Below are positions 24,922 to 35,151 of a stretch of 64,000 nucleotides of DNA, in pieces. The DNA comes from Ascaphus truei (lineage: Eukaryota > Chordata > Amphibia > Anura > Ascaphidae). The notes beneath the pieces are model-generated. The model made no database searches and was not told the origin of the DNA. It saw only the letters and a program-made list of their open reading frames with translations. Made by a program: the position numbers and the translations under genes. Where the stretch lies: positions 1-64,000 of the forward strand of contig WSYH01000855.1 of the NCBI GenBank assembly GCA_036426205.1. Direction: 5' to 3'. Position 1 is the stretch's first letter; each line of letters begins with the position of its first letter.

Positions 24922-25990
24922 TCTTACCCAGATCCTGGGCAGTGCATTTTCAGGCATGGCGATTCCCTGGTGTGAAGAGCTTACAATCTAATGATTGTGC
25001 CGGTGGCACAGGGTGACAAAGTAACATGCAAAAGACCAGCCGGACGGGGGACACTAGGATTAGAACCACTTGGCTACTACTTCAGGAGACTCCCTTGAAT
25101 CGCAGTGTGGAAGAACTGATCAAAAACATGTTAATTTAAAAAAAAATATATATTTAAATTCCCTTATAATAAAAATGAAACCAAAAGGTGGTAAAGGCTC
25201 GGGCCCCATGTACCATCAGAAACGGGTGCTTCCCTCAGTGAGGTAGAAGTTCACTACGCACGCACGCACGCACCATATTTCAGCACAAATTGGGTCATTC
25301 TATATGTATGTTATATTATTACCCCTTAAAATGTTCTAATTAATAAATGGTGGTGAACATACTAGCACCTGGCTGCCGTGGCATCCTTCCTTTCATGCCT
25401 TTTATAGTCCAAAATAAATAATGTAAATTATCCAAAAGCAGCAGTGAATGAACATTCATTATCAATCCTTCAGACTTCAGCCTTTTCCTTGAGCACCACA
25501 ATCTAGTTCTATCCTACATTATTACCCACACTGGAGGGTGGGGGGTGTTACATCATATCAGTGAGGATACAGAGTTTGTGCTGTACCCGAAGGAGCAGTT
25601 CCACGGTTCCTTTAAATGCATCCTGACTCCAACCACATGAACTGCCTCTTTCATACTAAATTATATTTTGTATAACACTCAATGTGCATACTGTAAACAT
25701 GGCAGTATTTAAAAAAGGGCAATCCCTCTTAGAACCTATATGAACTAATTCCAGTGACATGTTTAAAAAGGTGTCATATCTGGGCAATTGATACTTTTTT
25801 TTTTACCCAAATCATGGTGGGTAACCTCAGCTGTTACAGCACCTTGCTGGTATTCAATTATCCACCCTATAAGTACGCTAAAATTAACTTCACAGAGATA
25901 TCTGATTAACTGTGATCTGTATAATTGGTGATGAATCATGCTGAAGTGAAGGTTAATTTACACCACAATTAAAGAAAAATTCGGATGCCT
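24922..25990. other. intergenic or 5' intron sequence, nothing recognised apart from simple repeats
   Basis: It holds a short (GCAC)n run near 25,257-25,272 and a diverged dispersed repeat near 25,712-25,800. No coding exon or promoter could be supported. Confidence 0.6.
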
Positions 25991-26499
25991 AGCCAAGGAT
26001 GTATGGTATCGGTCCTCTTTCCCAATAGAATATTTATAGCTCATCAGCAGGATAATGTAGTGGAACACCGTGTTCTAACACCACAGAATGCATATGTCCC
26101 TGCCCACCGAACCCAATTAATCTAAACAATAAAGAGACAATAAAACATTATATATGGTGGTAAGGACACAGTGGTAAACTTTATTATTTAATGTAATTAA
26201 CAAATAAAACATCCCTTGCCTCCTGGTCAGAAGGTATAATAACATTATTTCAACTCAAAACGCTGCCTTGCAGGCATTTCACTTATACTGTAATGTAAAT
26301 TATGAAGGACTATTAAAATACCACTAAACAAAGCACATTTAAAGAATCAAAATTGGACTTGGAAATCCTGTCCCCAACAAAAATTGAACTCTTTTAAATA
26401 CTTTGTGATGCTAAAATAAAAATGTATAGACAGAGGTTTGATAAATGGACCAAATCGTTTCAATAAAAGCCTATACCATCCTTTTCCAGATCAACGTGT

Positions 26500-26740
26500 C
26501 AGACAGTTAAATCCTTAAAAACCAACCACCTGAAACAACCTCAGACCACAACACCAAATTATTAGCAAAGATCAATGAAATGTGTTCCAAATCAAATAAA
26601 GGTGGTGGACTTCCAAAGTCTGCATTTTACCTAAATCATTTCCTCCTGTATGAATCAACATTATACCCGCATCCCTAAACCGACTTCTAAAAGCTAAAAA
26701 CCATGGGACCGCTATGAACAAACCAGATAGACACCTTATC
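26500..26740 (-). pseudogene. SGNH-hydrolase-like fragment of a tyrosine-recombinase retroelement
   Basis: On the minus strand, 26,690-26,630 reads DAGIMLIHTGGNDLGKMQ, the H-x-GGND block of SGNH hydrolases carried by Ngaro-like and related elements. Further downstream bases read SDTLIWKR, also typical, in other frames. Stops and shifts make it a relic. It lies downstream of the recombinase remnants in the same direction. Confidence 0.55.
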
Positions 26741-26874
26741 CTTATCGAAACCTAGCTGGCAACCATAAGGTCAAACTAAAGCGTTCTTTCCAGCCCAGTG
26801 GATAAATGTGTCACAGGATCCAGACATTAAAAAGGGGGGGAAGAGATTATAGAAGTTAAAGAGCAAGTTCCGGT

Positions 26875-27192
26875 CTCAGGCTACGGCCCCAGTCCTCCTG
26901 CCGGCGCGTGCAGAGACTACAGCCATGATCGGCGGTCTGTAGGGAAGATCTAGGGAGAGTGCAGGGGGACAATGATGGGGCATAACTTCCCTGCCATTGG
27001 CTACGCACGGCCACATGACCGCGTCGCGGCACAGGAAGACCAAATTTTTGTATACCCTGCCAGCGTACGTGTCACAGCGCTTTGCGCGCCCACACACACA
27101 CAGAGCCACTGGGGCCTGCCCCATAGAGGGCTCTGGTGTGTGTGGCGCACACAGCGTAGCGCACGCCGCCGTGACCACGGGAACTCAGCCTA
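26875..27192. repeat. GC-rich palindromic MITE inside the retroelement relic
   Basis: The left end CAGGCTACGGCCCCAG with CGGCGCGTGC and the right end (inverted: TTAGGCTGAGTTCCCGTGG with CGGCGTGCGC) are imperfect inverted copies resembling the ends of the 10,377-11,000 element. The interior is CpG-rich. It separates the recombinase part from the SGNH part. Confidence 0.5.
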
Positions 27193-27339
27193 ATGCAAGT
27201 TAAACAGCTAGGTTCCCAATGAATGATTTACATAAAAACTTTCTCATCCAGGCCTAGTTTTGCTTTTTCATAGATATATAGTAAAGAAGGAGAGAGTCCC
27301 AAATTTCACAGCTTCGAAACTAAACCTCAGACAACTAGA

Positions 27340-28010
27340 AAGTTTTAAACTGCAATTTGAATAACGGGATACAATCTATTGTCAAACAACCATTAAGTCC
27401 TCAACTCATCACTGCGTTTGGTCAATTAAAGCTTTATGTCTGGTACCTTCGTGCAGATAACCAAATTAATTCTATTATTTACAAACAACATCATGAAGTC
27501 CTAAACATTTTTATTTCACTTGTTTGTCACAACAAGCTCAATTACGTGCAACTCGGCAAGAAATGCCCATGCGAAAGCCGCTTTAAACAAAACTGACAGA
27601 GTGCCAAACTTTATCCTACATTGAGACTACATCAAAGCGGAGTATTAACAGGCCTACTCTTGTCCTCAATAAAACTCCCCCCTTCCCCTAACCTTCAATT
27701 TTTTGTTTAATCACAAAACGTTAAAATCACGTCTGGATAACGTTATAACTCAAAAAAAGGAAAGAAATCTCCGGTAGCAAATCTAGGAAGAAATGCCTTC
27801 TTGCATTCTACTCAAAACTAAATGGAAAAATATCCTTGAGAGCACGGTCCTCTGCTTGTCCAGAATGTAAGAAAATAAAACACAATTCTTTCCACTGTTT
27901 AACATAAGCACCCCACGAAGTTGGCGCTAATGATTACCTACTCAAATATTCTAAGTCATTACCAGATCCCATAAACCCCTGTTGTATCCAAGCATCAGGT
28001 CTGTGCAATG
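27340..28010 (-). pseudogene. tyrosine recombinase relic (Ngaro/DIRS-like)
   Basis: On the minus strand, 27,933-27,878 reads LAPTSWGAYVKQWKELC, matching the N-terminal core-binding part (LAPSTW-x-TY-x-x-x-W-x-W). Bases 27,590-27,520 read FKAAFAWAFLAELHVIELV, matching the AF-x-LAFF-GAFR-x-GEL start of the catalytic part. Many stops and shifts are present. The family integrates by recombination rather than by a DDE integrase. Confidence 0.6.
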
Positions 28011-28014
28011 CACA

Positions 28015-28280
28015 TCAATGACCTTTTAAAAAGGCCCCCGAAACCTCAATATCATGCAGCATCTGCGAATAACTCAAAATCACCATTTTAAATGAAACGA
28101 GAATGGCCATTGTAAATAATACAATATAAATCCCAAATACCTTAATGTGATCATGAGGTTTTTTTAACCGTTGCTGTAGCAGCTGCCAATCGCTTTGCAA
28201 AGAACCGGTCCATGACTGCCAATAACATTCAAATGACTCAGTATCGATTGTAGCTGTTTAAACCATATTTCTTTTTAGTT
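28015..28280 (-). pseudogene. RNase H-like linker part of the same retroelement
   Basis: The minus-strand frame includes QRLKKPHDHIKVFGI, similar to the segment between reverse transcriptase and recombinase in DIRS/Ngaro elements. It directly abuts the left end of the inserted LTR at 28,283. Confidence 0.45.
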
Positions 28281-29429
28281 TATGTAGCCCCTTTACCCCG
28301 ACCCCAAGTGAGATTAGGTCTGCTACTCCATATTTGCTGCGGTGTGGTGCGTACCTGTGAGGTAACAGGAGGGCTGAGCACTTCCGCGGTGGTGTGGGGA
28401 ATCAGCAGGACCGTTGTACAGGGTACCTTTGTTCATTGGTTGCAGCGCCTTCAGTCAGCTTGGATCCTCTGGATAGTAGTAGGGAGGCCCAGATTGACAC
28501 CTTTCTTTAGCCCAACACAGTGAATCACTCTTTCCATGGTATTTATTGCATGGTCAGGATCTTTCAGCAGTGCATTCCTTTCCTTGCTTCCCCTAGTGAG
28601 ACCCGGGGTAGCTGTTGTTCATGCCACAGGGGAAGGAAAGAAAGAGACAACCCCACTTTTGGGAAAGTGCCAGTATTTATACCCTTGGGTTATACTTGTG
28701 TAAAATGGTTAGTCTACTCTGCCTCTCTTTCCCCCTGTCACATAAGTTCTTAGCAGTCTAGACTGTGACAGGCAGTACTGTGGGCAATTAACCCCCCTCA
28801 TGCTACTCGGAGTGTCTGAAGTGTGGTGGTGACTCAGGGTCTGTGTATAGCCTGGTGGTGACTCAGGGTCTGTGTATAGCCTATCAGGATACAGACCTTG
28901 AGCCCTCCCCTTCTGTTTTCTCAGGGAGGCAGTGCCAAAAGTTAGGGAGTTCTCTCCCACCCTTCCAACAGAGTGGAGGTGTGTGGCCTGTCTCATCTCC
29001 GCAGGGAGGGAGAGGCCAGCCCCTCAAGGGATGGATGGCTCAGCAACACCCAGGGCTCCACACTAGGAGAGACTGCACCATCCAGAGGCCTGGGATCCTT
29101 TGAGGACCTTGCATACACTGTAATAATATCTACTGCAGTGACTTGCCAATAAAGCCCTTGTTCCTATTTACACCTGCCTGGATTCTGGTCTGTGAGCATG
29201 GGCGTAGGAAAGATTGCTTCAGAGGGGACTGCCTCTAGGATCCTTATAGCCTAATGAAGCTGGAGGTGCTGAACACCGAGTACAGAACATCAGATGACAC
29301 CAAAAGCATGTCCTGGTCTCCTCCCAAATCGCAGACAACTCAGCTCTCCTGGACCCTCACAGGTATGCGCACCACTGACACCTGTAGCCGCAGCAGTATC
29401 TTCTAGAGTGTGGGGGTACATGTGCTATA

Positions 29430-31691
29430 CAGGCGGTCCTCGGTTATCCGACGCAATGCGTTACTCAAAATGGCGTCGGATAGCGAAGCGTCGTAAAGCG
29501 AAACCCGTTTTCCCATAGGAACACTGTTTAAATTAAACGTTCCGTTCCTGAAGGCATTTTTAATGCTAAAATACACAGACAATGTTACTCAAGCAATAAG
29601 ATATGCTGCACACACATAGATTATGATGTAAACATTAAATTTATTGATTCCAGAACTGTAAAATAAAACTATAAAAATAAAACTATGCTGTATTCTGTAC
29701 AGAAATGTACATGAGCAAAAAAAAAAAACACATCAATTATTGGAGGAAGATGATGGGGGGGGGGAATCTTCAATAGATAACGGACTTTTTGGAGGTGATG
29801 TAGGTGCAGTTGAAGGTTTCGGCCTCTTGAAGAACCTCTTCACTGAAGTCTGGACAGATCCTTTCCTGCGTGTAGATCTCTCTATAGCAGCTGATTTGGT
29901 TAGACACCCCACGACTGACTGTTGAACTCCGTTCAATGTTAGGGTCATTGTCCTCAAATATGGCCAGTGTGCTATCAATGTGCTTGAATGCCGCAGCCAA
30001 CATTTTGCTTGACAAAGATTTACGTGGCTGTGGCTGTGCCACATCAGCAGATTGGTGGGCCTCCTCTTCAGCAATTTTTTGCTCTTCTAATTGCATGAGG
30101 TCTTCATTGCTCAACTCGTTAGAATGTGAGGCGAGCAACTCCTCAATTTCCACCTCCAAGTTGAGATCTCTGGCCATTTGCACAACAGTTTCTGTAACTT
30201 CTGCAACAGTCTCTGTAAGGCCTTGGACATCAGACACAAAATCCGGGCACAAATTACGCCAAACTCCATTTAGATTGGATTGTTTCACCTCATTCCATGC
30301 CTCTCCGATGTTTCTCACTGCATGAAGAATGTTGTAACCCTTCCAAAATTCTTTTAAGGTTGGACCACCTTCCACATCGGTTGCTCTGATGGACTGGGCA
30401 AATGTTCGCCTAAGATAGTAGGCCTTGAAGGAAGCGATAACCCCCTGGTCCATCGGCTGTATCAGTGAGGTGGTGTTGGGGGGCATGAACACCACCATGA
30501 CGTTTGGATGATGATCATCCAGGTACACGGGATGGCCAGGAGCATTGTCCAGGAGCAGCAATGCTTTGAAATCGAGGTTCTGGTTCATGCAATATAATTG
30601 CACAGCCGGAACAAATTGATGCTGGAACCAGTCCTCAAAAAGGCTCCCTGTTACCCATGCCTTACGGTTGGACTTCCAAATCACTGGAAGTGTGCTCTTT
30701 GCATAACCCTTGAATGCCCTAGGGTTTTCTGCATGATAAACAAGCAAATGTTTTAGCTTGAAATCTCCTGCAGCATTTGATCCAAGCAGAAGAGTCAGCC
30801 TGTCCTTTGCAACTTTAAACCCGAGCATAGATTTTTCCTCTCTTGCAATGTAGCTTCTACTGGGCATTTTCTTCCAGTAGAGCCCAGTCTCATCAACATT
30901 GAACACTTGACGTACGCAATAGCCACCGTCCTCTATAATTTTGGCCAATGTAACAGGGAAGGTTTTAGCTGCCTCCTCATCAGCACTAGCAGCTTCACCG
31001 GTCACTTTAATGTTATGCAAGTTTGCCCTCTCTTTAAACCGCATAAACCAGCCCTTACTTGCAATGAACGTTTCCTCAGTGGCCCCTTCTCCATGCTGTT
31101 GCTTAATGTCCTCATACAGACTCAAAGCCTTGGCCTGAATTAAGGCTATACTAATGGGCACATGACGCTGGGATTGATCTTCCAGCCATATGATGAGGAG
31201 TTTTTCCACCTCAGCAATATGACCAGCACGTTGCCTTATTGTCGTACCTTGCATAGGTGCTGAGCCCTTGATCTGTTCCAGGATTCTTGCCTTGTCTTTG
31301 ATTATAGTCACAATAGTTGTGCGAGGTATATCCAAGGAACGTCCAATTTCTGTGTTCGTCTCTCCTTTCTCAGAGCGCTTTATGATGTTTTGCTTGGTCT
31401 CCAAAGTTATAGATTTTCTATTCCTTTTTGGAGTAACAGCACTTTGCTTTTTGCTTTGATCAGCCATGGTTTAGGGCCTAAAATACACCACCAAACCTTC
31501 ACACAGACTGTTCAGAATGATCTCCCTAGCCTGCAGCCGTCTGGTTGTTCATTTGTAGCAATTTTTTAAAGCATCGTAAGAGCGTCGGATAAGCCGTTCG
31601 GGCGTCGTAAAACGGGCCATAGGGATGCATTGACAAGCGTCGGATAAGCCGGTCGTCGTAAAACGAAGCGTCGTAAAACGAGGACCGCCTG
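29430..31691 (-). mobile_element. complete Tigger/pogo (Tc1-mariner superfamily) DNA transposon
   Basis: The 2,262-bp element has perfect 13-bp terminal inverted repeats (CAGGCGGTCCTCG) flanked by TA on both sides (29,428-29,429 and 31,692-31,693), the target duplication of this superfamily. Subterminal motifs of the type GCGTCGGATA and CGTCGTAAA(A)CG repeat at both ends (29,472-29,507; 31,580-31,617; 31,634-31,684) and could be transposase-binding sites. It contains one uninterrupted transposase gene and no internal rearrangement. Confidence 0.92.
29770..31467 (-). CDS. Tigger/pogo-family transposase, full-length open frame
   Basis: The 565-residue protein has an N-terminal basic helix-turn-helix (about 15-65; ETKQNIIKRSEKGETNTEIG), a CENP-B-type second DNA-binding domain (about 80-150; ASKGWFMRFKERANLHNIKV) and a DDE_1 catalytic domain. 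The acidic residues are D192 (FNVDETGLYWKK), D307 (LLLDNAPGHP) and D340 (IQPMDQGVI). The acidic C-terminal part is of unknown role. The ATG at 31,467-31,465 starts a sequence typical for the family (MADQSKKQSAVTPKRNRKSI). No stop or frameshift interrupts it, so the copy could be recently active. It is a cut-and-paste transposase acting in the nucleus. Confidence 0.92.
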   Translation of the reverse strand: MADQSKKQSAVTPKRNRKSITLETKQNIIKRSEKGETNTEIGRSLDIPRTTIVTIIKDKARILEQIKGSAPMQGTTIRQRAGHIAEVEKLLIIWLEDQSQRHVPISIALIQAKALSLYEDIKQQHGEGATEETFIASKGWFMRFKERANLHNIKVTGEAASADEEAAKTFPVTLAKIIEDGGYCVRQVFNVDETGLYWKKMPSRSYIAREEKSMLGFKVAKDRLTLLLGSNAAGDFKLKHLLVYHAENPRAFKGYAKSTLPVIWKSNRKAWVTGSLFEDWFQHQFVPAVQLYCMNQNLDFKALLLLDNAPGHPVYLDDHHPNVMVVFMPPNTTSLIQPMDQGVIASFKAYYLRRTFAQSIRATDVEGGPTLKEFWKGYNILHAVRNIGEAWNEVKQSNLNGVWRNLCPDFVSDVQGLTETVAEVTETVVQMARDLNLEVEIEELLASHSNELSNEDLMQLEEQKIAEEEAHQSADVAQPQPRKSLSSKMLAAAFKHIDSTLAIFEDNDPNIERSSTVSRGVSNQISCYREIYTQERICPDFSEEVLQEAETFNCTYITSKKSVIY

Positions 31692-31969
31692 TAATTGTAA
31701 CCCTGCCCTATAACAGAGCAGGTCTGGATACTGACAGGCCATCACATCCAGCATGTGACCCAACCAGTATCCACCCCTCAAACTGACACTTTCTGGCTGT
31801 TGCTAGGCCCGCCCTTGGATACATCAAATGTATCTAAGGCTGCACACAAGGCTTTCAGAAACAATTAACCTATCCACTGCCTGCACCTAACAGGACTTAC
31901 ACAGGTAGGGCCCAAGAAAATAAGTAGCGGCCGGGAGGCTATGCTACATTTGTAAACCAACCAGATTTA

Positions 31970-32340
31970 AAAAAGTATTAGATATCCTTATTAGCCAGCA
32001 ATCTGAATTCTATCAACGCCAAACCAATTCCTATGCCCCAAAAAGGTAAATCACTGAATATGATTATGTTTTTTCTTTAGCCAACAGCACACCAAATTTT
32101 CAAAAAGCTTCAAACAAGGTATTTCAAATTGGTCAACATTTGTCAAGGTAAAATAAATGATGAAACTGAAAAACAAATGAAGCAGACTGCATGTATAGGT
32201 AAAAGACAAACGGCAACTTCAACATCCGCCTTTGCTAGCAATGCACCTCTATCACATTCTCTTACCAAAGGAAAGGCTTGATTAAAAGTACCATGAGAAA
32301 CATGGCAAAGTTCCCTATCAATGCCATCATTCATTGACAA
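31970..32340 (-). pseudogene. reverse transcriptase relic (Ngaro/DIRS-like)
   Basis: The minus-strand frame from 32,340 reads SMNDGIDRELCHVSHGTFNQ and then GALLAKADVEVAVCLLPIHA. This matches the SVNDGI...ALMAKADIE-AFRLLP(I/V)HP block of tyrosine-recombinase retroelements. Shifts follow. The next part of the element resumes at 28,280, on the other side of the LTR insertion. Confidence 0.65.
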
Positions 32341-32429
32341 CCCTGCAGGAAAGATATAGTGTACTGTACACGATTATTCAAGGCTGGTTCATTTTTTTGG
32401 AGACAATACCCAATGGAGACCTAATGAAG

Positions 32430-32760
32430 TTCTTAAAAGACGGAACTGAAATGGGGCAAGCAATGATCATTAAAAGATAGCTCCATATCAATTTTATTTT
32501 TAACCACTTCAACATCAATATCCTCAGAGGCTCTGGAGAGCACTGACAAATATAAATATGTTAAACTGATTGCCGGTCTGACCCTCAAGCCTTTAATTCC
32601 CTGTCCAACCAAAATGAGTGTCTGCGTGCTGGCAAACTGATCTACCAACTCAACCAGTTGGTCAATAGCCATCCACCACAATTTCGCTTTTAGCTTCCTC
32701 CACATATCAATGGAAACCAATAGCTACAGATATAGCAAGACTTACTGTTTTCAGCACTGG
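32430..32760 (-). pseudogene. upstream protein part of the same retroelement (Gag-like position)
   Basis: A minus-strand frame (WRKLKAKLWWMAIDQLVELV at its start) is open for about 95 codons, just upstream of the reverse transcriptase relic. I do not recognise a domain; the Gag-like label rests on position only. Confidence 0.3.
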
Positions 32761-33199
32761 GGGCAAGCCGCAGGACCACGGCCGCCCTTTTGCCGGACGA
32801 TTGTTGCTGCAGAGTGGTCCGATCCAGCAAGGGGTCCATGCTTCTGGATCACCCTCCGCTCCATCCCCCCTATACAACAACAACACGGTAACCAAGCTGC
32901 AGCTTTAAGTTTTTTCAGCTGTGGCTCAGGAGAACGTAAGTCTCGCTACAGCTGTCGGTGACATGCCTGGTGCACCAAAGACACTTTTGATATACCAAGT
33001 ACGTCAACTTAAATACCCGTTTTCTAGGGGATAAATCACTGCTCCAACGGGAGGGCACTCCCCTTCGTTATTGGTGGGTAGTCACGTTCTTGCAATTGCT
33101 ACCTAAGAGATTACATGGCTGCAAATCCTTGACTTCCGGTGGCATTAAAAGGTTATGGCGCAGTTCCTTATAGGACGTGAAAACAATGCCAGTAACAAT

Positions 33200-34800
33200 C
33201 TTGAAGGGGTTAAATGCAACTGACATTGTATACAAAATCAGACACCTAAAAGTACTTTACAGTTCATTTGAAAACATGATTTGCAAATACTTAAAGGGGG
33301 TTCCTTTCCTTTATCTACTGAGAACTCCCTTTAATGTGATGTCACTGTGTGCTCAACAAGAGAATTTACAGGTCAAGCTTCCTCTCTCCCCTTCCCCTTA
33401 TCTTTATTGCTCCCTGTCAGAGATACAACTAGAGGAGCACTTGATTCACATGGACTTTATCATGCAGAAGACCTGGTGAAAAAATCTTCATTTTTAAATA
33501 AACAAAAGACAGATAAAGGTTTGCTTTAAAAATGATTACATTTGTACATTTAGAAAACAAACAAACAAAAAAAAAAACGCAATTACTTTGTTGAAGTGTG
33601 GAACACTAACCATTTCCTCTTTTACAACAGCCCAGCATCACTTCCCTGTTTACATTTGACTCAGAAACACACGTGAATTGTGGTCGGCACACACATGAAT
33701 TACCTGGAGTCAAATCAAATTGTAGATCATAACCAACTCCTACATAATGCACGCAGACGGGGCCCCACCAACAGTTTACAGGGGTGGGGGTGGAGGAAGA
33801 GCTGGGACAGTTGTCCTGGGCCTGATAGAGGATACAACTCAGGCCCTGGGAAAACCATCGGCGGGCCTGCATTTAGAGCTAAGTTCATATTACCATGTAG
33901 CCTTGTTCCGCCAGCATAACCTTTTATTTTCTCTCCTTCCAAACCTTGAAAATATGAAAGAAAAAAAACTTGATTTTTGTTTGGATTTTGTGGTTCTTTT
34001 GACCAAATGCAACAGCCATCGTAATCAATACCTGTAGCCCTGGTTTTCAGGTCATTGTCTGTCAGGATGGAATGGAAAATGGTACAGTAGAGAGTCTGGA
34101 GGAATTCCAGGTCATGTCGATAACTGCAATTTAGGATCTGATCCCTAAAACATAATATTCCTAACCCTAAACATAATATTCCTAACTTTAAGACACCTAA
34201 ACAGCGTTAACCATTAAAAAAAAAAAAAAAAAGTCTAAACCCAGAGGCGGAATGGCGTTGCAAATTATTGCACAGTGGCTAAAAACAGCCGTTGCGAATT
34301 ATCCCATTCCTATGCCGGAGCATCACTATTAAATGCAATGCTAGGAATATACTTAACCACCCCTCATGTGTATCAGGTCACTAGGGCAGGGTACCCCCCA
34401 GCAACCCCCTTTATAAAGTGCATCCATTAGATTTATCAGGACTGGATGCTTAACTGGCTCTAGCTCTTCTACAGTATATGCTCATATTCATGTAGGCTTA
34501 ACAAACAGAGAACGCTCGCAGCCAAATGGTGAAAAAAAATTGTTTAACTTTTGTAAATATCTTTAGATAGTTCTCCATCCAAATTGTGAGACTCTTGCAC
34601 CAATATTAGAATGCAAGCTCTTTGTGGCAGGGAATCATTGTGACTGCAAAATTATAGGTTCTGCAACTGTGTGCGTACATAGCATAATATTTTTTTTTAA
34701 ACGTGTTAATCTACAATAAAAATTGTATTATTAATACAATATATACATTGCTTAAATAACTCACATTTGTGTACTCTGCCTATATGGGATCCACTAAATG
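33200..34800. other. unrecognised intergenic sequence with short repeats
   Basis: It holds a diverged copy of the repeat also seen at 19,927-20,280 (33,290-33,470), two copies of ACATAATATTCCTAAC (near 34,149 and 34,169) and poly-A tracts. No gene could be supported. Confidence 0.5.
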
Positions 34801-34820
34801 TGCATACAGCAAAAACAGTA

Positions 34821-35151
34821 CAGGCATACCCCGCATTAACGTACGCAATGGGACCGGAGCATGTATGTAAAGTGAAAATGTACTTAAAGTGAAGCACTAC
34901 CTTTTCCCACTTATCGATGCATGTACTGTACTGCAATCGTTATATACGTGCATAACTGATGTAAATAACGCGTGTGTAACAGGCTCTATAGTCTCCCCGC
35001 TTGCGCACAGCTTCGGTACAGGTAGGGAGCCGGTATTGCTTTTCAGGACGTGCTGACAGGCGCATGCGCGAGCTGCCGTTTGTCTATTGTGCGATATGTC
35101 CATACTCGCGAGTGTACTTAAAGTGAGTGTCCTTAAACCGGGGTATACCTG
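34821..35151. mobile_element. Tigger-like MITE (331 bp)
   Basis: The ends are CAGGCATACCCCG and, inverted, CAGGTATACCCCG, flanked by TA (34,819-34,820 and 35,152-35,153). ACTTAAAGTG near the left end recurs near the right end. Its terminal repeats differ from those of the full Tigger at 29.4 kb, so it belongs to another subfamily. A right-hand fragment recurs at 48,732-48,837. Confidence 0.8.

Larger units (their letters stand above)
28283..31948. mobile_element. probable solo LTR (about 1.4 kb) interrupted by Tigger
   Basis: Ends TGTAGC (28,283) and GCTACA (31,948) are a perfect 6-bp inverted pair. On the + strand there is a TATTTATA box near 28,673 and AATAAA near 29,149, in promoter-to-polyadenylation order. 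Removing the Tigger element leaves about 1,402 bp. The flanks TTTA and TTTG agree at only 3 of 4 bases, so the target duplication is weak. It splits the reverse transcriptase/RNase H region of the older retroelement. Confidence 0.45.

Noticed and set aside
24148..24957. 269-codon frame as a longer galnt4 N-terminus
   Set aside because: Its first 90 codons run through a hAT MITE and intron; a good acceptor at 24,669 and the family's usual length support the ATG at 24,618.
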